Below, one piece after another: positions 16,943-25,315 of a stretch of 64,000 bases of DNA (positions within the stretch are counted from its first letter, which is position 1; the number at the start of each line of letters is the position of its first letter). A program made the position numbers and the translations under genes. Below the pieces are notes generated by a model. That model was not told where the DNA came from, ran no database searches, and saw nothing but the letters and a program-made list of their open reading frames with translations. Source of the stretch: Gemmatimonadota bacterium (lineage in GTDB: Bacteria > Gemmatimonadota > Gemmatimonadetes > Longimicrobiales > Gaopeijiaceae); the NCBI GenBank assembly GCA_028873815.1, contig JAPPNN010000010.1, forward strand, positions 1-64,000, in the 5' to 3' direction.

Positions 16943-17275
16943 GTGGCAGACAACGCCAACCTCGTCACCATCACCGACGACAACTTTGCGGACGAGATCG
17001 AAGCGCACGAAGGACTCGCGATGGTCGACTTCTGGGCCGAATGGTGCGGGCCCTGCAGGATTATCGCGCCGTTCGTCGGGGAACTGGCCGACGAGTACGC
17101 CGGCCGGGTCCGCGTCGGCAAGCTGGACGTAGACACGAACATGTCCACCTCGATGCGTTTCGGAGTGCGATCGATACCGAGCATCCTCTTCTTCCGCGAC
17201 GGCCAGCACGTCGACACCATCGTCGGAGCCGTGCCCAAGGCCCAGCTGGAGCAGAAGATCACCGAGCACCTGTAG
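16943..17275 (+). CDS. trxA: Thioredoxin
   Basis: A 110-aa cytoplasmic dithiol reductant with the active site WCGPC at residues 34-38, preceded by VDFWAEW, and the cis-proline segment RSIPSILFF. The start is GTG at 16943, with ACGGAGGG about 8 bases upstream; this sets the length to the family norm, while an upstream ATG would add 27 unrelated residues. It lies 30 bp before the rsmI-DUF4159 frame in the same direction. Confidence 0.95.
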   Translation: MADNANLVTITDDNFADEIEAHEGLAMVDFWAEWCGPCRIIAPFVGELADEYAGRVRVGKLDVDTNMSTSMRFGVRSIPSILFFRDGQHVDTIVGAVPKAQLEQKITEHL

Positions 17276-17305
17276 CAGCCCACGGACTGCCAGGGTTCGC
17301 GGAGG

Positions 17306-18865
17306 GTGTCGGACGGCGCGCAGGCCGCCGGGGGGCGCGAACCGCGCGGCCGTGCGGGCGCGGCGCCGGGACGGTTCTTCGTCGTGGCGACCCCCATCGG
17401 CAACCTCGCCGACCTGACGGGGCGGGCGCGTGAGGCGCTGGCCGCGGCCGATCACATTCTGGCCGAGGATACGCGGCGGGCACGGACGCTGCTGGCCCAC
17501 ATCGGGGTAACCACGCATCCGGTGTCCCTCCATGCCTACAACGAGGCCAGGCGCATCAAGCGGGTGGCGGGCTGGCTGGCGCGCGGCGACGATGTCGCGC
17601 TGATCTCGGATGCAGGAACGCCGCTGCTCTCCGACCCCGGGGAGCGGCTGCTCGGCGCCGTCGTCGAGGGCGGACACCCGGTGGTGCCCGTGCCTGGGCC
17701 CTCGGCGGTGCTCGCGGCACTGGTGGCTTCGGGACTACCTTGTGTCCCGTTCACATTCGTGGGATTCCTGCCGCGCAAGGCGGGGAAGCGGGCTCGCGCC
17801 CTGGAGCGGATCATTGGCGCCGAAGACACGACCGTGCTGTTCGAATCCCCCGCGCGACTCGTTCGGCTTCTCGAGGACCTGGCCGGGCCTGGGGACGGCC
17901 TCCGGCGCCGCATCGCCGTGTGCCGGGAGATGACCAAGGTGCACGAGGAGGTATTCCGGGGCACCCCGGGCGAGGCCGTCCGGCACTACCGCGAGCACCC
18001 GCCGCGCGGAGAGGTGACCGTCGTGGTCGAGGGACGACCTGCAGACCATGCGCTGGACCCGGCCGAGGTCGATGCCCTGGCCGTGGCCGCCCTGGCGGAC
18101 GGGCTGGCCCCGAGCGCCGCCGCGCGGAGAGTCGCCGCGCGTGGCCGTATCCCGCGGGGTGCGGCCTACGAAGCCGTGATGCGTGCGAGAAAGGCGGCCA
18201 GCGCGGTGGCGGTGGCGCTGGCCGTGCAGGTGGGCAGCGCGTTCGCGCAGGGCGTGGGACCCGTCACGATCGGGCGGCTTCAGTACGACGGCGGGGGGGA
18301 CTGGTACGCGAATCCGTCGTCGTTGCCCAATCTGCTGGCCGCGGTGCGTGAGCGGACGGGGATCGCCACGGCTCAGCGTGAGGTGGCCGTTCGCCCGGCC
18401 GATCCTTCGCTGCGCGACTTCCCCTTCCTCTACATGACCGGCCACGGGAACGTCCGCTTTTCGGACGACGAGCGCCTCGCCCTGCGCCGGTATCTCCTCG
18501 CCGGGGGCTTCCTCCATGCGGACGACAACTACGGCATGGACGAATCCTTCCGTCGCGAGATGGCGCGGATCTTCCCGGAGAAGGAGCTGATCGAACTGCC
18601 CCCGGAGCACCCGGTCTTTCATTCCCTCTACGAGTTCCCCGACGGATTGCCCAAGATTCATGAGCACGACGGCGCACCACCCCAGGCCTTCGGCATCTTT
18701 CACCAGGGCAGACTCATCGTCATATACACCTACGAGACCGATCTGGGGGACGGCTGGGAGGACTCGGACGTTCATGAGGATCCGCCGGAGGTCAGGGAGA
18801 ACGCCCTGCGCATGGGAGTGAACATCTTCGTCTTCGCGATGGCCCAGGGGGTCCGGACTTCATGA
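17306..18865 (+). CDS. rsmI: RsmI 16S rRNA 2'-O-methyltransferase running into DUF4159
   Basis: One uninterrupted 519-codon frame. Residues 23-291 are RsmI, which methylates the ribose of C1402 in 16S rRNA: FFVVATPIGNL, LAEDTRRARTLL, DAGTPLLSDPG, VPGPSAVLAAL, FVGFLPRK and the closing helical part PRGAAYEAVMRARK. No stop follows. The frame continues through what looks like a signal peptide and a DUF4159 domain (residues 292-519). RsmI proteins are normally about 280-290 aa, so the usual stop codon is missing. Either the two are a true fusion, or rsmI is read through while DUF4159 is also started independently at 18179. The GTG at 17306 has GGAG too close for ideal spacing, so the start is uncertain by a few codons. 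Confidence 0.85.
   Translation: MSDGAQAAGGREPRGRAGAAPGRFFVVATPIGNLADLTGRAREALAAADHILAEDTRRARTLLAHIGVTTHPVSLHAYNEARRIKRVAGWLARGDDVALISDAGTPLLSDPGERLLGAVVEGGHPVVPVPGPSAVLAALVASGLPCVPFTFVGFLPRKAGKRARALERIIGAEDTTVLFESPARLVRLLEDLAGPGDGLRRRIAVCREMTKVHEEVFRGTPGEAVRHYREHPPRGEVTVVVEGRPADHALDPAEVDALAVAALADGLAPSAAARRVAARGRIPRGAAYEAVMRARKAASAVAVALAVQVGSAFAQGVGPVTIGRLQYDGGGDWYANPSSLPNLLAAVRERTGIATAQREVAVRPADPSLRDFPFLYMTGHGNVRFSDDERLALRRYLLAGGFLHADDNYGMDESFRREMARIFPEKELIELPPEHPVFHSLYEFPDGLPKIHEHDGAPPQAFGIFHQGRLIVIYTYETDLGDGWEDSDVHEDPPEVRENALRMGVNIFVFAMAQGVRTS
18179..18865 (+). CDS. Exported DUF4159 protein, likely internal in-frame start
   Basis: The 228-residue part beginning at ATG 18179 looks like a complete exported protein: MRARKAASAVAVALAVQVG is a good signal peptide ending in AFAQ, followed by DUF4159 (IGRLQYDGGGDWYANP, FLYMTGHGNVRFS, GGFLHADDNYGMD, HPVFHSLY). 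DUF4159 proteins are usually free-standing and secreted, often beside DUF4175-like and von Willebrand/MoxR clusters. A signal peptide makes sense only if translation begins here, so this internal start is probably used even though the frame is continuous with rsmI. Its stop overlaps the next start by 4 bp. Confidence 0.65.
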   Translation: MRARKAASAVAVALAVQVGSAFAQGVGPVTIGRLQYDGGGDWYANPSSLPNLLAAVRERTGIATAQREVAVRPADPSLRDFPFLYMTGHGNVRFSDDERLALRRYLLAGGFLHADDNYGMDESFRREMARIFPEKELIELPPEHPVFHSLYEFPDGLPKIHEHDGAPPQAFGIFHQGRLIVIYTYETDLGDGWEDSDVHEDPPEVRENALRMGVNIFVFAMAQGVRTS

Positions 18866-21800
18866 CCGCCAGGGAACGGAGCGCGATGCGCGCGGCGGGC
18901 ATGAGGATCGGGACGGCCGTGGAAGGCGTCCGCGCATACCTGTCCCGGTCCCTGGGGCTCATGGTGGTGGGTTGGTGCGCCGCCCTGGCGCTGGCGGTGC
19001 TGATCCTGGCGTCGGCCCTGGCCGGGGAAGGAGGCTGGAGCGCCGGCAGCCCGGTCCCGCTGGTGCTCACCCTGCTGGTTTTGGCCGTGATTCCGGCAGG
19101 CATCTGGCGCTGGCGCCGGCTCGGTGGCCACTGGTGCGCCGAGCACCGGATCACGCGCTCGATGGACCGGATCGCCGGGCTGGAGGAGGGCGCGGTCCTG
19201 GGTGGACTGGAGCTGTCCCGCAGGGCGCCGCCCGGCACGTCGCCCGGCCTGCGCGCACTGGCCCTGCGAAGGGTCGGCCGGAAGCTCTCCGGAGACCCGG
19301 AGACGCTCTCGGGCGGCCTCGGGGAGCAGGTGAAGACACGCGTGCGGCGGGGCACGATCGCGTTTGCGGTCGCGTTGCCGGCGGCGCTGCTCGTCATGGG
19401 CGCGGCTCCGGCTCGCACCTTCAGCGCCTGGGACGGTCTTCTGAACCCCCTCGCGGTGCTGGCGGCCCCGGTGCTTCCACCGGTCGACCTCGAACCCGGC
19501 ACGGTCGATGTTGCCCGTGGCGCGGTCGTCGTGGTCACGGCACACGCGCCGCTGCGCGACAGCGTCACCCTGCGCTGGGACGTGACGGGGCAGGTCACGC
19601 GGTCCCGCGTGATCAGGCTCGCCGAGGGGACCGGCACCGCCTCCCTTCCTGCCGTCAACGCCGAGGTCCGCTACTGGATCGAAGCCCCGGACGGCGTGCG
19701 CACCGCCGTGCATGTCCTCACCCCCGTCGACCCCCTCTTCGTGAGCAGCTTTTCGCTCGAAGTCACCTATCCGCCCCACACCGCCCTGCCGCCCGGCGAG
19801 TACCGAAACGAAATGCCGCCGCTCTCCGTGCCTGCGGGCACGCACCTGCGGATGCGCGGCGAAGGCAGCCGGCCCGTCGGCTCGGGGACGCTCATGGACG
19901 ACCAGCAGCGCCCGGTGGTCACGCTCGACGTCAGTGGCACCCGCTTCGAAGCCGGCTGGTTCCCGCAACGCTCGGGCACCTACGCCTGGCACTTCACGGA
20001 TGCGGCGGGCGGGGAAGCGGCGTCGGCTCCCGAGCCGCTGGTGCTGGAGGTGATCCCCGACCGGCCCCCCGAGGTCGCGATCGTCTTCCCCGGACACGAC
20101 ACGATCATGCCGGTGAACCTGCGCCAGCCGCTCGTCGTGCACACCCGGGACGACCATGGCATCGAGCGGCTGGAGATCGTTGTGCAGCGAGTCAGCTCCT
20201 TCGGCGAAGCGGACCAGCCCGTGGTGCACGCGGTCGAGCTCGGTGGTTCGGCGGGTGCCGTCGTGCGTCCGGTGCTGGACGTCTCGGGCTGGACGCTGTC
20301 GCCCGGCGACACGATCCGGTACCGTGCGCGGGTGATCGACAATCATCCGTCGCGTCAGGCGGGCGAGAGCGCCGAATACCGCCTCTGGATGGGGGGTATT
20401 GCGGAGTTGGAGCGCGCCGCGCAGGAGGAACTGGAAAGGACGGCCGAAGGCGTGGAGGAGCTGGCCGAGGAGGCGCGGCTGGCCGAGGAGGAAGCCCGCG
20501 AACTCCAGCAGCGAAACGAGCGCGAATCCGAAGCGTCCAGGAGCCGCAGGGAGGGCCAGTCCGATTTCTCGGAGCGCGAAGAGATTGCCCAGGCGCTTGA
20601 ACGCCAGGACGAAATGATGCAGGCGGTCGACTCGCTGCAGCGCGAGCTGGCGGAGTTGCGCGAAGCCCTGAAGGATGCCGGTCTGGCCGACCCGGAACTG
20701 GATGAGGGGCTCGAGGACCTGGAGGAGCTGCTGGAGGGCGTGACGCCCGACGATCGGGAGGAGTTCGACGAACTGCGCGATCAGCTTGCCGAAATGGATC
20801 CGGACGAATTGCAGGCGGCCCTGGAGGAGATGGCGCTCAACCAGGAGCGGTTGCGCGAGAGGCTCGAGGAGTCGTTGCGCCAGTTCCGGGAGGAAGCCAT
20901 CCAGCAGGACTTCCGCGCCACCACGCGCGAGGCCCAGGAACTGGCCGAGGAGCAGCAGATCCTGGCGGACGCGATGATGGAGGGCGGCGATGAGGCGCTG
21001 CGGGCCGGTCAGCAGGAGGTGCTGGAAGCGGAGGCGGAGGAGCTTCAGCGTCAGCTCGAGGAACTGCAACAGCGTCTGCAGGAGGCGGGCGAACAGGGTG
21101 CGGGTGCCGGCGTGCAGGAGGCCCGGCACCAGTTGAGCCAGGCCAGGGAGCAGATGCGGCAGGCGGCGCAGATGGCAAGCCAGGGACAGCAGCAGCAAGC
21201 CGGCCAGCAGGCCGGCCAGGCGGCGGGTGACCTGTCCGAGGTCTCCCAGCAGTTGAATCAGGCGCAGATGCAGATGCAGCAGGAGCTGATGAACGCCATC
21301 CGCGCGGCACTGGGGCAGACGGCTGCCGACGCCCTGGCGCTGGCACGGACCCAGTCCGAACTGCGTGGCCGGATGCAGGGCGCGAATACCGCCGAGCTTG
21401 CCGCGCTTCGGGCCGATGAGGCGGCGATCGCCCAGGGGATCCGCAACCTTGCGGAGAACTACGCCGAAGGGACGGAGATGGCCGCCCCGGGCGCGCGCGA
21501 TCTCCTGGCCGCGGTGGGTCAGGCGATGGAGCACCTTGACGGCACCATCGGAGCCATGGAGAACCCGCGTGCCCGCGGTCCTTCGCCGGCCGTGGAGGCC
21601 GAGTCCGTCGTGCGCAGCCTCAACGAGGTCGCCCGCCTTGCGATGACATCGGGCCAGCAGCAGGGACAGGCGCAGGCCTCGGCGTCGGGCTCGGAGCAAA
21701 TGATGCAGCAGATGCAGCAGCTCGCGCAGCAACAGGGCGAGATCATCGAGGACGCATCCGCGCTGACGCCGATGCGCCTCGGCCAGGAAACCATGGCCGA

Positions 21801-22218
21801 GCAGGTGGAGGAGATGGCGGGCAGACAGGAGGAAGTTGCCGAAGAGCTCGACGAGATGTCCGACGAGGGCGCCGATCAGGGTGACCCGCTCGGTGATCTG
21901 TCCGCCTTCGCCGAAGAGGCCAGACGGCTTGCCGAGGCGCTGGCCCAGGGCCGCCTGGACCCCGAAGTGCTGCGCCGCCAGGAGCGCCTGTTCCACCGCC
22001 TGCTCGACGCCGGCCGGACGCTCGAGCGGGACGAGGAGTCGGAGGAGCGCGAGTCCGAGGAGCCGGGGGCGTTCGAACGGGCGGGCGTGAGCGCCCTGAG
22101 CGCGGACGACATGGATGTCCTGCGCTTCGAACTGCCCGGCGCGGCGGCGCTGCGGGCGCTTCCACCCGCCCAGCGTGCGCTGGTGATCCGCTACTTCGAG
22201 AGGATCAACCGCCGATGA
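18862..22218 (+). CDS. Large membrane-anchored coiled-coil protein, DUF4175-like
   Basis: An 1118-aa protein. The N-terminus has three hydrophobic segments (about 33-56, 69-86 and 169-184). Residues from about 200 to 500 are strand-rich, Ig-like periplasmic sequence with YPPHTALPPGEY and similar motifs. Residues 510-1060 are a very long Glu/Gln/Arg-rich coiled coil, with a Gln/Met-rich centre. DUF4175 proteins share this layout and often stand near DUF4159 genes. The cytoplasmic or periplasmic side of the coil cannot be fixed from sequence alone. It overlaps both neighbours by 4 bp. Function is unknown; a scaffold in the cell envelope is a guess. Confidence 0.8.
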   Translation: MTARERSAMRAAGMRIGTAVEGVRAYLSRSLGLMVVGWCAALALAVLILASALAGEGGWSAGSPVPLVLTLLVLAVIPAGIWRWRRLGGHWCAEHRITRSMDRIAGLEEGAVLGGLELSRRAPPGTSPGLRALALRRVGRKLSGDPETLSGGLGEQVKTRVRRGTIAFAVALPAALLVMGAAPARTFSAWDGLLNPLAVLAAPVLPPVDLEPGTVDVARGAVVVVTAHAPLRDSVTLRWDVTGQVTRSRVIRLAEGTGTASLPAVNAEVRYWIEAPDGVRTAVHVLTPVDPLFVSSFSLEVTYPPHTALPPGEYRNEMPPLSVPAGTHLRMRGEGSRPVGSGTLMDDQQRPVVTLDVSGTRFEAGWFPQRSGTYAWHFTDAAGGEAASAPEPLVLEVIPDRPPEVAIVFPGHDTIMPVNLRQPLVVHTRDDHGIERLEIVVQRVSSFGEADQPVVHAVELGGSAGAVVRPVLDVSGWTLSPGDTIRYRARVIDNHPSRQAGESAEYRLWMGGIAELERAAQEELERTAEGVEELAEEARLAEEEARELQQRNERESEASRSRREGQSDFSEREEIAQALERQDEMMQAVDSLQRELAELREALKDAGLADPELDEGLEDLEELLEGVTPDDREEFDELRDQLAEMDPDELQAALEEMALNQERLRERLEESLRQFREEAIQQDFRATTREAQELAEEQQILADAMMEGGDEALRAGQQEVLEAEAEELQRQLEELQQRLQEAGEQGAGAGVQEARHQLSQAREQMRQAAQMASQGQQQQAGQQAGQAAGDLSEVSQQLNQAQMQMQQELMNAIRAALGQTAADALALARTQSELRGRMQGANTAELAALRADEAAIAQGIRNLAENYAEGTEMAAPGARDLLAAVGQAMEHLDGTIGAMENPRARGPSPAVEAESVVRSLNEVARLAMTSGQQQGQAQASASGSEQMMQQMQQLAQQQGEIIEDASALTPMRLGQETMAEQVEEMAGRQEEVAEELDEMSDEGADQGDPLGDLSAFAEEARRLAEALAQGRLDPEVLRRQERLFHRLLDAGRTLERDEESEERESEEPGAFERAGVSALSADDMDVLRFELPGAAALRALPPAQRALVIRYFERINRR

Positions 22219-23987
22219 AGCGCCTGGCCGTGATCCTGTGCCTCGCCGCCGGATCGGTGCCGGCCGCGGCGGACGTTCTGGCGGCTCAGGCGCGGTACGA
22301 TCCGCGTGTCGAGAACCGCATGCTGCGGCGCGCGACCACGCAAGAGGCGCGGGGAGAACTGACCGCGGCCGAGGCGACGCTTCGAGAGCTGCTGCGCCTT
22401 CACCCCGCGTCGTCGGCGGGAGTGTTCGCGCTGGAGCGGATCCTGCGAAACGGAGACCGGCTCGAAGAGGTGCTGCCGGTCGTCGACGACTTCCTCATGG
22501 CCGAGCCCGGTACGGCCACGGTGTGGGCACTCAAGTTGAGCATCCTCGCCGAGACGAGGGCCGAGCGGGCCTTGGACGAGACCGTGCGGAAGTGGATCGG
22601 CGCCGTTCCGGGATCACCGGATCCGTACCAGGAGGGCGCGCTCGCGTACCTGGATCTGCATGGGGCCGGCAGGGCCGCAGCGTTGATCGAGGAGGGACTG
22701 GACGTGCTCGGTGACCTTCCGGTCCTGCTCCTCGAACTGGGTGACGTGCACGTTGCCGCCGGCCGCGTCGACGATGCGGCCGGGGCCTGGGCGCGGGCGC
22801 TCGGCCGGGATCGTGCAAGGAACGGAGATGTGTTCCGGCGCGTGGCCGACCTGGACGCGGGGCGTGACGAGGCGGTCGCCGTGATCGTGGCGGCCGTCAG
22901 AGCCGGGCCCGCCACGGTGGCGCGGCTCGAGGCCGGGGCCGAACTGGCGCTGAGGGAGGGTCGGGAGGACGCAGCGCGTGAATTCACGGCCGCCGCGCGC
23001 GAGCGGCTCGATGGACGCGAGGCGCGCGGTTTCCTGAACAGGTTCGCACGCAAGGCGGAGGACCTCGACCGGCCCGCCAGCGCGCTCTGGGCCTATCGTC
23101 TGCTCCACGCCATGGCCGAGGACGCTGCGGACGCCCGGGCGACCGACGAACGCATGGCCACGGCCGCTCTGGCCGCCGGGGACACCGCGGCTGCCATCGA
23201 GGCGCAGCGCAGGATCACGCGGTCACTGGGGGCCGGGACCTCCGCGCGGCGCACCGCCTGGACGGAGCAACTGGGGATGGAGATCGCCGCGAACAGGACC
23301 GAGGCGGCCGTGGAGGGCCTTGCCGCCTTCCGCAAGGAATTCCCCGACGCGACCGAGTTGGACGCGCTGTCGGCGACGCTCGCTTCACGGCTGCTCGGCA
23401 GCGGAATGCGGGCCGAGGCGCTCGAGGTCCTCGAGGGCATCGACGGACCTGGAGCATCCCTGGAGCGGGCCTTCCTGCTCCTGGAAGGCGGCGCGGTGCC
23501 CGAGGGCATCGTGGCGCTACAGGCATCCATCCCCGACCTGGAACCGGTCCGCGCGACCGAGGTACTGGAGCTGTCGCTCGCCCTGAGCGAACTTACGCCG
23601 GTCGGAGCCGCGCTTGCCGCGCAGGTGGCGATCTCGGGTCATCGGGGACGGCCCGCGGAAGGGCTGGAGGCCGTCGCGGCGGGGATCGATGCGGTGCCGC
23701 CCTCGGACCGCCCCGCGATCCTCGCGATGGCGGCGCACGCGGCCGAACGGTTCGCGAGGGGCGACCTCGCCATGGGCTTCCGCCGCCGCCTCGTGGCGGA
23801 GCACTCCGAAGCCCGGGAGTTTCCGGACGCGGCCGTGCGCCTGGCGCGCGCGATCGCCGAGGATCCCGGGGGCCGCGACGAGGCGGTACGCATTCTGGAG
23901 GCCCTGATCGTGAGCCGCCCGGACAGCCCCGTCGTCCCCGGGGCACGTCGGGAACTGCGCCGCATACAGAACGGAGGATCGCCATGA
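22215..23987 (+). CDS. Exported TPR-like repeat protein
   Basis: A 590-aa protein with a signal peptide (MKRLAVILCLAAGSVPAAADVLAAQ). The rest is almost entirely helical, Ala/Arg/Glu-rich, with degenerate 34-residue tetratricopeptide-like units such as AEATLRELLRLHP and VDDAAGAWARALGRD. Such solenoids hold protein complexes together. It lies between the coiled-coil protein and a secreted enzyme-like protein with 4-bp overlaps, so it is likely part of the same envelope assembly. No catalytic motif is seen. Confidence 0.75.
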   Translation: MKRLAVILCLAAGSVPAAADVLAAQARYDPRVENRMLRRATTQEARGELTAAEATLRELLRLHPASSAGVFALERILRNGDRLEEVLPVVDDFLMAEPGTATVWALKLSILAETRAERALDETVRKWIGAVPGSPDPYQEGALAYLDLHGAGRAAALIEEGLDVLGDLPVLLLELGDVHVAAGRVDDAAGAWARALGRDRARNGDVFRRVADLDAGRDEAVAVIVAAVRAGPATVARLEAGAELALREGREDAAREFTAAARERLDGREARGFLNRFARKAEDLDRPASALWAYRLLHAMAEDAADARATDERMATAALAAGDTAAAIEAQRRITRSLGAGTSARRTAWTEQLGMEIAANRTEAAVEGLAAFRKEFPDATELDALSATLASRLLGSGMRAEALEVLEGIDGPGASLERAFLLLEGGAVPEGIVALQASIPDLEPVRATEVLELSLALSELTPVGAALAAQVAISGHRGRPAEGLEAVAAGIDAVPPSDRPAILAMAAHAAERFARGDLAMGFRRRLVAEHSEAREFPDAAVRLARAIAEDPGGRDEAVRILEALIVSRPDSPVVPGARRELRRIQNGGSP

Positions 23988-25315
23988 TCGTGCGAACCTG
24001 GCTGGTTGGGGTTGCCCGCGCCGTGCGCCGGACGGAACCCGGGGTGCCCGTCCCGCGGCGCCTTGCCCTGTGCATCGCCGTCATGGCGACGATGGCCGCC
24101 GTCGCGCCCGCCGCGCTCTCGGCCCAGATGCTTCTGGTCCCCATGGACCGGGGACAGGCCGACCATCTCAAGGCCTACGGCCTCGCGTACTCGGTGCTGG
24201 AGCGCGACGGCCGGGCCGAGTGGCTCCTCAACTTCCAGGGCGGCTCCTTCCTGCTGCCCGACACCGAAGCGGTCCGGCGCCGCGCCGCGCTCATGGGCGT
24301 CACCATCCAGTCGGTCGGCGTCGCCGAGGAGGCGCGGATCCGCGGGATCGTAGCCAACTCGAACATGGAGTCGGTCGTCCTCGAGAAGGCGACCAGCATC
24401 GCCATCTACACGCCGCCGAACAGCGCCCCGTGGGACGACGCGGTGACCATGGCCCTCGACTACGCCGAGATCCCCTACGACAAGGTCTGGGACTACGAAG
24501 TCATTCAGGATGGCCTGGAGGACTATGAGTGGCTTCACCTCCACCACGAGGACTTCACGGGGCAGTACTCGAAGTTCTATATCACGTACGCGGGGGCTCC
24601 GTGGCTCGAGGACGAGGTCATGCGCAACGAGGAGGCCGCGAGCACGCTCGGCTTCGCCAACGTCCCGGCGCTGAAGAAGGCCGTCAGCCGCGCCATTCGC
24701 GACTATGTCGACGGCGGCGGATTCCTCTTTGCCATGTGCTCCGCCCCGGAGACGTTGGAGCTGGCCCTGGCCGCGACTTCCGTGGACATCGCGGCGGCCT
24801 ATTCGGACGGGACGCCGCCCGATCCCAACGCCAGCGCGAACGTCGATTGGGGGCGGGCCATGGCCTTCCACGACGCCCTCATCCAGGTGGCCCCGTCGGT
24901 CAATGCCTTCTCCGACATCGACGGACACCAGGTCAACACCCCATGGAAGAAGGAACTCGGCGCCTTCACCCTGTTCGACTTCTCCGCCAAGTTCGACCCG
25001 GTGCCGGCAATGCTGACCCAGAGTCACGAGTCGGTGCTCCGCGACTTCTACGGTCTGACCACATCGTTTGCCATTGATCGCCTGAAGCCGGGTGTTGTGC
25101 AGCTGGCCGTCGAGGGGGTCTGGGCCAAGTACATCCATGGCAATCTGGGTGAGGGGACCTGGACCTACTACGGCGGTCACGATCCGGAAGACCCGGAGCA
25201 CCAGATCGGCGATCCTCCCACCGATCTCGCGCTCCACCCGAACTCGCCGGGATACCGGCTGATCCTCAACAACGTCCTGTTTCCCGCCGCGAAGAAGAAG
25301 AAGCTCAAGACGTGA
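23984..25315 (+). CDS. Secreted protein of the 'asparagine synthetase B-like' annotation group
   Basis: A 443-aa protein with a signal segment ending ALSAQ (about residues 33-48), then LLVPMDRGQADHLKAYGLAY. Close relatives in databases often carry the name asparagine synthetase B, but no PP-loop ATPase motif or N-terminal nucleophile Cys for glutaminase is visible, so I would not transfer that activity. The fold looks like a class I glutamine-amidotransferase-like or ThuA-like alpha/beta domain: the segment DYVDGGGFLFAMCSAPETLEL resembles a nucleophile elbow with Cys. A Lys-rich tail closes the protein. It overlaps the following helicase gene by 4 bp. Confidence 0.7.
   Translation: MIVRTWLVGVARAVRRTEPGVPVPRRLALCIAVMATMAAVAPAALSAQMLLVPMDRGQADHLKAYGLAYSVLERDGRAEWLLNFQGGSFLLPDTEAVRRRAALMGVTIQSVGVAEEARIRGIVANSNMESVVLEKATSIAIYTPPNSAPWDDAVTMALDYAEIPYDKVWDYEVIQDGLEDYEWLHLHHEDFTGQYSKFYITYAGAPWLEDEVMRNEEAASTLGFANVPALKKAVSRAIRDYVDGGGFLFAMCSAPETLELALAATSVDIAAAYSDGTPPDPNASANVDWGRAMAFHDALIQVAPSVNAFSDIDGHQVNTPWKKELGAFTLFDFSAKFDPVPAMLTQSHESVLRDFYGLTTSFAIDRLKPGVVQLAVEGVWAKYIHGNLGEGTWTYYGGHDPEDPEHQIGDPPTDLALHPNSPGYRLILNNVLFPAAKKKKLKT

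Noticed and set aside
18772-21996. A 1074-codon open frame on the minus strand
   Set aside because: It is antisense to the Glu/Gln-rich coiled-coil gene. The protein is a Leu/His/Arg-rich shadow caused by high G+C and biased codons, with no domain.
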